Origin: Streptomyces nigrescens
GTDB taxonomy: Bacteria; Actinomycetota; Actinomycetes; Streptomycetales; Streptomycetaceae
Assembly: GCA_024349765.1 (NCBI GenBank)
Contig: AP026073.1
Coordinates: forward strand, 5,952,001-6,016,000
Direction of reading: 5' to 3'
DNA length: 64,000 nucleotides
The translations under genes were made by a program, and so were the position numbers. Under the pieces are notes generated by a model. That model was not told the DNA's origin. It saw nothing but the letters and a program-made list of their open reading frames with translations, and made no database searches. Numbering within the stretch: the stretch's first letter is position 1; every line of letters starts with the position of its first letter. Shown one piece after another: positions 8,347 through 16,092 of the stretch.

Positions 8347-8415
8347 ATGGCCACAGCAGAGGCACAAGAACAGGCACCGTTACTCCGCACCAGCCCTCGA
8401 CTCCGCACCCGCCAG
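8347..8415 (+). pseudogene. Orphaned 5' end of a lost gene
   Basis: ATG at 8347 is preceded by AAGGAG at an ideal distance, about 50 bases after the response regulator stop. It reads MATAEAQEQAPLLRT and onward with good codon use for about 20 residues. The DNA then becomes the 3' end of the convergent thiamine-transporter ATPase, whose stop is at 8416-8418. The frame continues far into that gene, but only as its antisense shadow. The simplest reading is a deletion that joined the start of a two-component-controlled gene, possibly a transporter, to the tail of the opposite operon. The endpoint is approximate. Confidence 0.5.
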
Positions 8416-9504
8416 TTATTCCGCCGGGTTCGAAGCATCCTGTTCCGTAGCGTCCAGGACCACGACGTCCTGTGCGGTGAACGCGATTCCCACCCGCTCT
8501 CCCACCGCCGGCGCCTCGCGCAGGGCACAGGCAGCCTCCAACTGCGGTCCGCCGGACGGCTGGAGCAGCAGGGCGACATGGGTGCCGCGGAAGGTGCGGG
8601 CCGCGACCCTACAGGGCAGGCCCTCGGGCGCGGGCATCAGCCGCACACCGGCCGGACGTACGAGCAGCCGGCACGGCCCGTCCGGGGTCCCGTTCGGGAT
8701 CGGCACCTTGCCCCACGGGGTGACGGCGGCCTCGCCCTGCACCGTTGCCTCGACCACGTTGTCGAAGCCGAGGAAGCGGGCGACGAATTCCGAGGCCGGG
8801 CGCTGCCAGACCTCCAGCGGAGTGCCGGTCTGGGCGATCCGCCCCTCCTGCATCACCACAACTCGGTCAGCGAGCGCGAAGGCCTCACCCTGGTCGTGGG
8901 TGACGGCCAGTACGGTCGTCCCCAACTCCTGGAAGAGGCGGCGCAGTTCGACGACCAGCCGTTCGCGCAGGCCGCGGTCGAGCTGTCCGAGGGGTTCGTC
9001 CAGCATCAACAGGCGGGGGCGCGGGGCGAGCGCGCGGGCCAGGGCGACCCGCTGCTGCTCACCGCCGGACAGGGACGCCACGGCGCGCCGCTGGGCACCC
9101 GGGAGCCCGACGAGGTCGAGCAGTTCGGCGACCGTACGGTCCCGGTCGGTGCGCGCGGTGCGTCGTATCCGCAGCCCGAAGGCAACATTGCCCGCGACGT
9201 CCCGCTGCGGGAAGAGCTGGTGGTCCTGGAACATCAGGCCGACCCCGCGCCGATGCGTGGGTACTCCCGTCTGGTCCCGCCCTTCCAGCAGCACCCGCCC
9301 CGCATCGGCCTGCTGGAGACCGGCGACCACCCGCAGCAGGGTGGACTTGCCGCTGCCGCTCGGGCCCAGGACGCAGACGATCTCGTGCGCGGCGACATCC
9401 AGGTCCACCGAGTCCAGGGCGGGGCGGTCGGCGGAGCCGAAGCGGACGGTCACGCCGTCCAGCCGCAGCAGGTCTGGTGCAGTGGTCTCGGCCCGTGCCG
9501 TCAT
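8416..9504 (-). CDS. Thiamine(-precursor) ABC transporter ATP-binding protein
   Basis: A 362-residue ATPase with Walker A GPSGSGKST (about 47-55), Q-loop FQDHQLFPQ, signature LSGGEQQR (about 145-152) and Walker B LLMLDEP. A C-terminal extension of about 120 residues resembles the TOBE regulatory region of FbpC/PotA-type subunits and makes it longer than enteric ThiQ. It is the last gene of the SBP-permease-ATPase operon; its ATG directly follows the permease TAG with no gap. The TPP riboswitch ahead of the operon points to thiamine or a pyrimidine precursor as substrate. It is convergent with the two-component genes. Confidence 0.85.
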   Translation of the reverse strand: MTARAETTAPDLLRLDGVTVRFGSADRPALDSVDLDVAAHEIVCVLGPSGSGKSTLLRVVAGLQQADAGRVLLEGRDQTGVPTHRRGVGLMFQDHQLFPQRDVAGNVAFGLRIRRTARTDRDRTVAELLDLVGLPGAQRRAVASLSGGEQQRVALARALAPRPRLLMLDEPLGQLDRGLRERLVVELRRLFQELGTTVLAVTHDQGEAFALADRVVVMQEGRIAQTGTPLEVWQRPASEFVARFLGFDNVVEATVQGEAAVTPWGKVPIPNGTPDGPCRLLVRPAGVRLMPAPEGLPCRVAARTFRGTHVALLLQPSGGPQLEAACALREAPAVGERVGIAFTAQDVVVLDATEQDASNPAE

Positions 9505-11247
9505 CTAGAACTCCCCGGGATGGTTGATGCGGATGCGCTCCAGGACCAGCAGGGCGCCGGCGCAGACCACCATCAGGATGGTCGACAGGGCCATCGCCTG
9601 CCCGTAGTTGAGCTCTCCGGCCCGTCCCAGCAGCCGTGCCACGGCCACCGGAAGGGTCGGGTGGTCCGGCCGTGCGATGAACACCGTCGCGCCGAACTCC
9701 CCGAGCGATACGGCGAAGGCGAACCCCGCGGCGATCAGCATGGCCCGCCGCACCATCGGAAGATCGACTTCTCGCCATACCCGCCATGGCGAGGCTCCGA
9801 GGACGGCGGCGGCCTCGCGCAGTCGTCCGTCGACCGCCCTCAGGACGGGCAGCATCGTGCGGACCACGAACGGCACCCCCACCAGTGCCTGGGCGAGCGG
9901 GACCAGCCACCAGGAGGCGCGCAGGTCCAGGGGCGGCTTGTCGAGGGTGATCAAAAAGCCGAAGCCGACGGTCACCGCGGAGACGCCGAGGGGCAGCATC
10001 AGCAGGGCGTCGAAGCCCCGGACGAACCGGTTGACCGTGGGGGTCCGCCCGGACGGGCTTCTGCGGAGCCGAGGCAGTGTCAGGGCGGCGGCCGCCAGTC
10101 CGCCGATCACCAAGGCGATCAGCGTCGCCGCGGCGCCGTAGGCGAGAGAGTTCCACAGGGCGTCGAGCGGGGCGACGACGAAGGTGCTGTTGGCGGACGC
10201 GGCGGAGCGCAGGGAGTCGTAGAAGATCGTTCCGTAGCCGTCAGGGCCGGCGAACGACCGCTCGACGAGCACGACCAGCGGGACGACGAGCAGCACGGTG
10301 ATGATCAGGAGGTTGCCCCACAGCAGTGCCCATTGGCCGCGGCCGCGCGGTCGACGGGCAACCTGCGAGGCGTCCACGAGCCGGAGTGCGGATTCCCGTC
10401 GGCGCACCGTCCAGGCGTGCAGTGCGAGGACGCCCAGTACGGCCGCGAACTGGATCATGGTGAGGACCGCGGCTGTCGGCAGGTCCAGGAAGTCCGCGGT
10501 CTGCCGGTAGATCTCCACCTCCAGCGTCGAGAAGGTGGGGCCGCCCAGGATCTGGACGACGCCGAAGGAGGTGAAGGTGAAGAGGAAGACCATCAGTGCG
10601 GCCGCCGCGACGGCCGGTCCCAGTGCGGGCAGCGTCACCCTGCGCCAGGCCGCGAACCGCCCGGCGCCCAGTACCCGCGCGGCCTCTTCCTGACGTGGAT
10701 CGAGTTGCCCCCACAGCCCGCCGACGGTCCGTACGACCACCGCGTAGTTGAAGAAGACGTGCGCGAGCAGGATCGCCCATACCGAGGTGTCCAGGCGCAG
10801 GCCCCAGAGTTCGTCCAGCAGCCCTCCACGGCCGACGAGGGCCAGGAAGGCGGAGCCGACGACGACGGTCGGCAGCACGAACGGCACCGCCACCACCGCA
10901 CGCAACAGCTGTTTGCCGGGGAAATCGAAACGCGCGAAGACGTAGGCGCCGGGCAGTGCGATGAGCAGCGTCAGGCCGGTGGAGGCCGCCGCCTGCCAGA
11001 CGGTGAACCACAGCACATGGACGATGTCCGGGTCGGTCAGTACGGTTCCGAGCCGGCCGAGCTGCCACTGTCCGCCGTCCTTCAGCCCCCGTCCGACGAT
11101 CGCGGCCACCGGATAGGCGAAGAACAGCGCGAAGAAGGCGAGCGGCACCGCCATCAGGCCGAGCCGCACCGCCGTTCCCCGCGCGGGGCGCGCGCGCCGC
11201 CGGGTGTGGACTACTTCAGAACGAGCGAGGACCACTGCTTGATCCAC
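9505..11247 (-). CDS. thiP: Thiamine(-precursor) ABC transporter permease, double-domain (ThiP-like)
   Basis: A 580-residue inner-membrane permease with about twelve hydrophobic segments in two homologous halves. Each half has an EAA-type coupling loop: one around EEAARVLGAGRFAAWRRVT (near residue 200) and one around LREAAAVLGASPWRVWREV (near 480). This matches the fused permeases of thiamine and Fe(III) uptake systems. The start drawn is a GTG at 11247, which overlaps the end of the binding-protein gene by 37 bases; a later GTG could be used. It works with the upstream lipoprotein and downstream ATPase. Confidence 0.85.
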   Translation of the reverse strand: MDQAVVLARSEVVHTRRRARPARGTAVRLGLMAVPLAFFALFFAYPVAAIVGRGLKDGGQWQLGRLGTVLTDPDIVHVLWFTVWQAAASTGLTLLIALPGAYVFARFDFPGKQLLRAVVAVPFVLPTVVVGSAFLALVGRGGLLDELWGLRLDTSVWAILLAHVFFNYAVVVRTVGGLWGQLDPRQEEAARVLGAGRFAAWRRVTLPALGPAVAAAALMVFLFTFTSFGVVQILGGPTFSTLEVEIYRQTADFLDLPTAAVLTMIQFAAVLGVLALHAWTVRRRESALRLVDASQVARRPRGRGQWALLWGNLLIITVLLVVPLVVLVERSFAGPDGYGTIFYDSLRSAASANSTFVVAPLDALWNSLAYGAAATLIALVIGGLAAAALTLPRLRRSPSGRTPTVNRFVRGFDALLMLPLGVSAVTVGFGFLITLDKPPLDLRASWWLVPLAQALVGVPFVVRTMLPVLRAVDGRLREAAAVLGASPWRVWREVDLPMVRRAMLIAAGFAFAVSLGEFGATVFIARPDHPTLPVAVARLLGRAGELNYGQAMALSTILMVVCAGALLVLERIRINHPGEF

Positions 11248-12287
11248 TGTTCACGGTTCTTGGTGATCGTCTCCGGCGGCAGCGTCGTCGGCTTGTCGAT
11301 CTTGGTGCCGTACTTGGTGAACAGCGCGGGCACCTTGGCGTCCTTGCGCGCCGGGTTGACGAACATCTCCAGCGGTTCGTCCTCCTGGAACTTCTTGCTC
11401 AGGAGGAAGTCCAGGAGCGCCTTGCCGCTCTTCTCGTTCTTCGCACCCTTGAGCAGACCACCGAATTCGATCTGCCGGAAGCAGGTGCCGGTCGCCACCC
11501 CGGTCGGGGCCTCCTTGGGGGCGGGCTTCTTACCGAGGACCTCGGCCGGCGGGCTGGAGGCGTAGGAGACGACCAGCGGCTTGTCGCCCTTGCCCGCGCC
11601 TGCGGCGGAGCCCGAGAAGCGGTCGTTGTACGCCTGCTCCCAGCCGTCGACGACCTCGACGCCGTTGGCCTTGAGCTTCTTCCAGTAGTTCTGCCAGCCG
11701 GCGTTCCCGTACTTGGCGATGGTGGCGAGCTGGAAGGCGAGCCCCGGAGAGGAGGTGGCGGAGTTCTCCGTGACGAGCAGGTTCTTGTACTGCGGCTTGG
11801 TCAGATCGTCGAGGGTGGTCGGCGGCGCGATCTTGTGCTTGGTGAAGTAGGCGCGGTCGTAGTTGACGCAGATGTCGCCGTAGTCGAGCGGGGTGACGCG
11901 GTGCCGGCCCTTGTCGAGCTGCAGGGCGGCCGGGACGTTGTCCAGGCCCTTGGCCTTGTAGGGGGTGAACAGCCCCTCGTTCAGTCCCCGCGAAAGGAGA
12001 GTGTTGTCGATACCGAAGAAGACATCGCCCTGGGGGTTGTCCTTGGACAGAATCGCCTGGTTGACGGCCTTGCCGGCATCCCCGCCCTTGACGAAGTTGA
12101 CCTTGTAGCCGCTCTCCTTCTCGAAGGCGGCCAGGACGGACTTGGAGACAGCGAACGAGTCATGGCTGACGAGCGTGACGGTCTTGGCGTCCGCGCTCCC
12201 GCCGCCCGAGCTGCCGCATGCGGCAAGCGTGGTCATACCGACCGCGGCGGCGAGCGCTGTCGCGGTGATCCTGCTGGTGGTGCTCAC
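11211..12287 (-). CDS. thiB: Thiamine ABC transporter substrate-binding lipoprotein
   Basis: A 358-residue extracytoplasmic binding protein. The signal peptide ends in the lipobox LAAC (Cys24), so it is membrane-anchored. VTLVSHDSFAVSK followed by QGDVFFGIDNTLL matches the ThiB/TbpA family, where E. coli has ADVVLGLDNNLL. GTG at 12287 is placed seven bases after AGGAGG. It is the first gene of the operon and is preceded by a TPP riboswitch with a long hairpin, so expression should fall when thiamine diphosphate is plentiful. Thiamine or HMP is the expected ligand; the family alone does not separate them. Confidence 0.88.
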   Translation of the reverse strand: MSTTSRITATALAAAVGMTTLAACGSSGGGSADAKTVTLVSHDSFAVSKSVLAAFEKESGYKVNFVKGGDAGKAVNQAILSKDNPQGDVFFGIDNTLLSRGLNEGLFTPYKAKGLDNVPAALQLDKGRHRVTPLDYGDICVNYDRAYFTKHKIAPPTTLDDLTKPQYKNLLVTENSATSSPGLAFQLATIAKYGNAGWQNYWKKLKANGVEVVDGWEQAYNDRFSGSAAGAGKGDKPLVVSYASSPPAEVLGKKPAPKEAPTGVATGTCFRQIEFGGLLKGAKNEKSGKALLDFLLSKKFQEDEPLEMFVNPARKDAKVPALFTKYGTKIDKPTTLPPETITKNREQWIKQWSSLVLK

Positions 12288-12321
12288 TGAATTTCCTCCT
12301 GGCTGGCCAGGAAGAGACGCG
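12288..12321 (-). promoter_or_regulatory. thiB ribosome-binding region with possible SD-sequestering stem
   Basis: Read on the minus strand, CCTGG CCAG CCAGG lies directly over the 5' part of the Shine-Dalgarno AGGAGG for thiB. This small stem, together with the larger hairpin just upstream, could be the part of the expression platform that hides the ribosome-binding site when TPP is bound. Confidence 0.4.
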
Positions 12322-12384
12322 GCCCTGCCCGGCGTCCTCGGCTCTCGACGTCGGGGGACGTACGGAGGGGACGCCGGGCAGGGC
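12322..12384 (-). promoter_or_regulatory. Long hairpin in the riboswitch expression platform
   Basis: GCCCTGCCCGGCGTCC (12322-12337) and its exact complement (12369-12384) form a 16-bp perfect stem with a 31-base loop, between the TPP aptamer and thiB. There is no T run after it in the direction of thiB transcription, so it may act as an anti-sequester or a factor-dependent terminator and not a classical intrinsic terminator. Confidence 0.7.
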
Positions 12385-12404
12385 GCAACAGCATGAGTGA
12401 CGAC

Positions 12405-12507
12405 CGAACTTCCTACCCGGAATGACCCGGGCGAGGTTCAAGGGTCTGCGGGCACCGTAGGGCTACGACGCTTCCGCACTCTCAGCGCTGTGGCGCTCCC
12501 CTGTCGG
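12405..12507 (-). promoter_or_regulatory. TPP riboswitch (THI element) aptamer
   Basis: Read on the minus strand, the leader of thiB contains the conserved TPP-aptamer blocks in order: GGGGAGCGCC, then GCTGAGAG, a variable stem (GCGGAAGCGTCGTAGCCC), then CAGACCCTTGAACCTC, and finally GGGTCATTCCGGGTAGGAAG. These match the THI-box consensus CUGAGA ... ACCCUUUGAACCUG ... GGUAAUNCCNGNGNAGG-A. It controls the three-gene transporter operon. Confidence 0.93.
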
Positions 12508-12545
12508 AATGTGCATTTGTTCGATCACACAGTACCAGCGGGCGG

Positions 12546-13652
12546 TCAGCGTTCCGAGGCGGCGAGCTGCCCGCAGGCGCCGTCGATCTCCTGGCCGCGG
12601 GTGTCCCGGACGGTCACCGGAACCCCGTGCGCCTCGATGGCCTGGACGAACGCCCGCTCGTCCTCGGGGCGCGAAGCGGTCCACTTCGACCCGGGTGTCG
12701 GGTTGAGCGGAATGAGGTTCACATGGACCCGCTTGCCCTTCAGCAGCCGTCCGAGCAGGTCACCGCGCCATGCCTGGTCGTTGATGTCGCGGATCAGGGC
12801 GTACTCGATGGAGATCCGGCGGCCGGACTTCTCTGCGTACTCCCACGCCGCGTCCAGCACCTCGCGGACCTTCCAGCGCGTATTGACGGGGACGAGCGTG
12901 TCACGCAGCTCGTCGTCCGGGGCGTGCAGCGAGACGGCGAGCCGGCACTTGAAGCCCTCGTCGGCGAACCGCAGCATCGCCGGGACCAGGCCGACCGTGG
13001 AGACGGTGATACCGCGCTGGGACAGGCCCAGTCCGTCGGGCTCCGGGTCGGTCAGCCGGCGGATGGCGCCGACCACCCGCTTGTAGTTGGCCAGCGGCTC
13101 GCCCATGCCCATGAAGACGATGTTGGACAGCCGCGCCGGACCACCCGGCACCTCACCGTCGCGCAGTGCCCGCATACCGTCGACGATCTGGTGCACGATC
13201 TCCGCGGTCGAGAGGTTGCGGTCCAGCCCGGCCTGGCCGGTCGCGCAGAACGGGCAGTTCATTCCGCACCCGGCCTGCGAGGAGATGCACATGGTGACCC
13301 GGTCCGGGTAGCGCATCAGGACGGACTCGACGAGCGTCCCGTCGTGCAGCTTCCACAGCGTCTTACGGGTGGTGTCGTCGTCGCACGAGATGTGCCGTAC
13401 GACCGTCATCAGGTCCGGCAGCAGCTCGCTCGCCAGCTTCTCGCGGGCCGCCGCCGGGATGTCGGTCCACTGCGCCGGGTCGTGCGCATAGCGGGCGAAG
13501 TAGTGCTGCGACAGCTGCTTGGCGCGGAACGGCTTCTCACCGATCGCGGCCACCGCCTCGCGGCGCTCGACGGGGCTGAGGTCGGCAAGGTGCCGCGGGG
13601 GCTTCTTGGCCCCGCGCGGCGCGACGAAAGTGAGTTCTCCGGGTGCAGGCAT
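12546..13652 (-). CDS. rlmN: 23S rRNA (adenine-2503-C2)-methyltransferase RlmN
   Basis: A 368-residue radical-SAM enzyme that methylates C2 of A2503 in 23S rRNA and A37 in some tRNAs. The radical-SAM cysteines are in CGMNCPFC (CxxxCxxC, about 120). GMGEPLANY follows, and CGQL near the end carries the second catalytic cysteine (GACGQLA, about 360). The ATG at 13652 ([14 protein letters not shown]) gives the usual family length; the frame is open further upstream but with poor coding character. Its start region recurs in degenerate form at 14554-14579. It is divergent from the chaplin gene. Confidence 0.95.
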   Translation of the reverse strand: MPAPGELTFVAPRGAKKPPRHLADLSPVERREAVAAIGEKPFRAKQLSQHYFARYAHDPAQWTDIPAAAREKLASELLPDLMTVVRHISCDDDTTRKTLWKLHDGTLVESVLMRYPDRVTMCISSQAGCGMNCPFCATGQAGLDRNLSTAEIVHQIVDGMRALRDGEVPGGPARLSNIVFMGMGEPLANYKRVVGAIRRLTDPEPDGLGLSQRGITVSTVGLVPAMLRFADEGFKCRLAVSLHAPDDELRDTLVPVNTRWKVREVLDAAWEYAEKSGRRISIEYALIRDINDQAWRGDLLGRLLKGKRVHVNLIPLNPTPGSKWTASRPEDERAFVQAIEAHGVPVTVRDTRGQEIDGACGQLAASER

Positions 13653-13814
13653 GGTCCGTCCAGTGTGGCAGATCATCCGACCCGGCCCAGGTGAGAGCGG
13701 TGAGGGAACGGTCACCCTCGGGTGTCCTGCGTCTTCGTCGGCCCGCCTTGCACGGCCCGGTCGCGACCCATGGGCCGCATGCACCCCGCACATTAAGCCG
13801 TCCAGGGGGACATT

Positions 13815-13830
13815 GTGTGACATATCGGTC
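13815..13830. promoter_or_regulatory. GTGAC/GTCAC inverted repeat upstream of the chaplin gene
   Basis: GTGAC and GTCAC flank six bases (ATATCG) about 85 bases before the chaplin start, in the 260-base gap shared with rlmN. It could be an operator for a developmental regulator; no known consensus is matched with confidence. Confidence 0.25.
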
Positions 13831-13912
13831 ACCTGCGCGTTGATCAGAACCCCGGCCGTATCGCATGGGCGGGGAGCGTGATCTGACGTCATACGTGAAA
13901 GGACTGGAGAGC

Positions 13913-14197
13913 ATGTCGCATATCGCGAAGGCACTCGTGGCAACCGTCGCTGCCGGGGTGGCCGTCACAGGCATGGCCGGCGTGGCCTCGGCCGACGCCC
14001 ATGCAGGGGGCGGCGCGGTCCGCTCCCCGGGCGTCGTCTCCGGCAACAACATCCAGGTGCCGATCCACATCCCGATCAACGTCTGCGGGAACTCCGTCAA
14101 CTTCATCGCTCTGCTGAACCCGGCCTTCGGGAACACGTGCATCAACGCCGACGTCAAGCAGCACGGCTACTACCACGACGAGTTCCGCAGGCGCTGA
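13913..14197 (+). CDS. Short chaplin (aerial hypha surface amyloid protein)
   Basis: A 94-residue secreted protein with a signal peptide ([20 protein letters not shown], cleavage near ASA-DA) and one chaplin domain: [20 protein letters not shown], then [19 protein letters not shown] with the two cysteines that form the disulfide in most chaplins. Chaplins self-assemble into fibrils that make aerial hyphae and spores hydrophobic. The C-terminus continues past the domain with a charged tail ([13 protein letters not shown]), unusual for a short chaplin. ATG 13913 has GGAGAG upstream. A strong hairpin follows the stop. Confidence 0.9.
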   Translation: MSHIAKALVATVAAGVAVTGMAGVASADAHAGGGAVRSPGVVSGNNIQVPIHIPINVCGNSVNFIALLNPAFGNTCINADVKQHGYYHDEFRRR

Positions 14198-14198
14198 G

Positions 14199-14236
14199 AG
14201 CGGCCCCCGCGAGCGTCTTTGGGCGGGGGCCGTTCT
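14199..14236 (+). terminator. Terminator hairpin after the chaplin gene
   Basis: GAGAGCGGCCCCCGC and GCGGGGGCCGTTCTC pair with one mismatch around a short loop directly after the chaplin stop. The stem is very GC-rich and is placed as expected for transcription termination. Confidence 0.75.
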
Positions 14237-14380
14237 CGTGCCTGCTGTCCGTGAGTGGCAAGAGACCGCAACCCGTACGCGGGCGTGCGGATCGGGTCGA
14301 CTCCTCGCCTGCCCACAATTGCCCGGTTGGGCCCCGACCTTAGAGGCGCAACCCATAGTGGTGGCTTCCCGACGCCTTGA

Positions 14381-14416
14381 CGCGCCGCCCGCCGACGGCG
14401 GGCGGCGCGCGCTTTT
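14381..14416. terminator. 13-bp perfect hairpin followed by TTTT
   Basis: CGCGCCGCCCGCC (14381-14393) and its exact complement (14397-14409) with a three-base loop, then CGCTTTT. It looks like an intrinsic terminator on the plus strand, yet no gene ends just before it other than the chaplin 180 bases upstream. Confidence 0.5.
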
Positions 14417-14553
14417 GCGCTCGCAGTCGATCCCGGAGCACTTCCCGTTGGTCTGCGGCCGGGACCTGCTCGACGAATGGGCCTGGCACCGCCCTACGGC
14501 TCAGAGGCCGACCGACGAGCAGCGTTCCCGCAATGGCGAGATGCGTGTTCTGC

Positions 14554-14579
14554 GGGTGCAGGCATGGTCTGTCCAGTGT
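14554..14579. repeat. Degenerate copy of the rlmN start region
   Basis: The 26 bases at 14554-14579 match 13641-13666 (rlmN codons 1-4 and upstream leader) at 25 of 26 positions, in the same orientation. Weaker similarity continues into rlmN coding sequence. The 614-base gap around it (14198-14811) contains no convincing gene. Confidence 0.7.
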
Positions 14580-14811
14580 CGTAGAGCGCCTTTGGAGCCC
14601 CAGGTGCAATGAGCGACGATCCCGCCACCCTCAGTCGTCAAGTGGCCGCGTCGTCATCTGGCGTCGTGGTCGCTGGTCGACCTGCGGCCGGCCTGGCACA
14701 GCCCGCCGGCGGCCCGGAGCCGGATGCTGAGAGCCCACGATGGCGCAGCGGCAGCGGTCACAGCCGCGTCCGTCCAGCTCGGCGCCTGGAGAGGCCGCCG
14801 GCGCCACTGTT

Positions 14812-15390
14812 TCAGTCGATGATCCCGCCCCCGCCGACCCTCCGCAGGATCCAGCGGCGCGACGGGTGTGTGTCACAGGTGAACTGGACGAGCGTGACGT
14901 TGTTGTCGGTGGAGACACCGCCCGCGACCGTCATGCACTTGCCGGTCTGTGCATTGACGAGCTGGAACGAGTTGCCGTTCTGGTTGGTGATGATCCAGCG
15001 ACGCGAGGGGTGCGTATCGCAATTGAACTGGACGAGCTCGACGTTGTTGTCGGTAGAGACACCGCCGGCCACCGTGGCGCACTTGCGGGTCTGGTCGTTG
15101 ACGACCTGGTTGGACCGGCCGTTGCTGTTGGCGATGATCCAGCGACGCGAGGGGTGTGAATCGCAATTGAACTGGACGAGCCTCACGTTGTTGTCAGTGG
15201 AGACACCGCCCGCGACCGTCGCGCATTTGCCCGTCTGCGCATTGACGAGCTGAAAGGTTCCCGATATCTGTGCCGGGGCGCTGTCCATGGCCGGCTGCGC
15301 GACTGCGCCATCGGGAAAGAGCATCACGCCCCCGGCCACAAGAACTGTCGATGCCGTCAAAAGACGGCGCCTACGGTTGTTTTTGCGCAT
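14812..15390 (-). CDS. Secreted ricin-type beta-trefoil lectin
   Basis: A 192-residue protein with a basic, hydrophobic signal peptide (MRKNNRRRRLLTASTVLVAG, cleavage near AVA-QPA) and a single beta-trefoil carbohydrate-binding domain made of three near-identical 48-residue repeats. Each repeat has GKCATVAGGVSTDNN and ends with a QxW-type HPSRRWI. There is no catalytic domain. ATG 15390 follows GAGAGGAG, and AGGAG...CTCCT could fold over that site. It probably binds a galactose- or xylan-type glycan outside the cell, which is family knowledge and not shown here. No partner gene adjoins it. Confidence 0.85.
   Translation of the reverse strand: MRKNNRRRRLLTASTVLVAGGVMLFPDGAVAQPAMDSAPAQISGTFQLVNAQTGKCATVAGGVSTDNNVRLVQFNCDSHPSRRWIIANSNGRSNQVVNDQTRKCATVAGGVSTDNNVELVQFNCDTHPSRRWIITNQNGNSFQLVNAQTGKCMTVAGGVSTDNNVTLVQFTCDTHPSRRWILRRVGGGGIID
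14849..15248. repeat. Three 144-bp tandem repeats inside the lectin gene
   Basis: The segment ATCCAGCG and what follows recur at 14849, 14993 and 15137, exactly 144 bases apart, encoding the three trefoil lobes. DNA identity between the units is high, including synonymous positions, which suggests recent duplication or ongoing gene conversion. Confidence 0.85.
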
Positions 15391-15693
15391 AGGAGTGCTC
15401 CTCTCGTCACTTCTGCGAGGAGGTGAGAAGGAAATGCGTTGGCCCGCCCGCCGGCCCTGTTCCAGGACTCCTGCGAAACGACCTCCGGCGCCGTGTCGAC
15501 GGCTGACAGTCGACGGCTGACAGTGGGCCACCGATAGAGGCGCGGCGGCCGCTCCCACCATCGAAGCACGACTCGTACAGATCGGCAGCCGGTAAGGCAT
15601 GGGCGCAGATCGCGCCGATGCGCTGTGCTTCCCCGCCTTTCGGCAGCTCCGTCACGGCTTTCAGCTCGGCCGGACGACTCGCCGGCTTGACCT

Positions 15694-15916
15694 ACGGCGC
15701 GCCAGCCCGTCCACTCCCGCCCCGCCGGACGCGTGCCGCAGAATTCAGGAGTGAGTGCGCCACGCGTTCCGCGTCTTCGGGTGTCAGCATAATTTCTTGA
15801 GCCCCTGAGCACTGCCAGGACAACTGTGCCATCGAGCGCATTTGTCGCTACGCCTACCTCAACGCCGTTGCCTGAGACATCCGCAACATCCAGATCCAGG
15901 TCCAAATCACAGCCAT
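15694..15916 (-). pseudogene. Small hypothetical gene broken by frameshift
   Basis: An ATG at 15916 follows a purine-rich leader (AAGGGAAGCAAG) but its own frame stops after 20 codons. A second frame reads DLDLDVADVSGNGVEVGVAT and onward with natural composition. A third frame picks up with QEIMLTPEDAERVAHSLLNS and ends at a TAG (15694-15696). Together they resemble one protein of about 70 residues split by one or two single-base indels. I do not recognise the family. If a TTG at 15905 is the true start, only one frameshift is needed. The region 15391-15693 shows nothing else. Confidence 0.45.
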
Positions 15917-16092
15917 CTTGCTTCCCTTAGGGATGGCGCAATTCTGCAACGAGCCCTGCCGACAGATAACTCGTAACCAGCGAGGCCGACTTGCATTCCG
16001 GCCGCCGGCTCGAAGCGTCGCTTTCGCGCACGGACGGCCTCGACCGGAACGATGCCGAGACCCGAACGATCGACTCCGGCGCCGCCCGCCCC

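Noticed and set aside
8347-11565. A 1,072-codon open frame on the plus strand
   Set aside because: Beyond the first 20 codons it is the antisense shadow of the thiamine-transporter ATPase and permease, whose motifs are clear; the frame is open only because of GC3 bias.
12421-12450. GGTTCAAGGGT resembling a tRNA T-loop
   Set aside because: It is the conserved ACCCTTGAACC block of the TPP riboswitch on the opposite strand.
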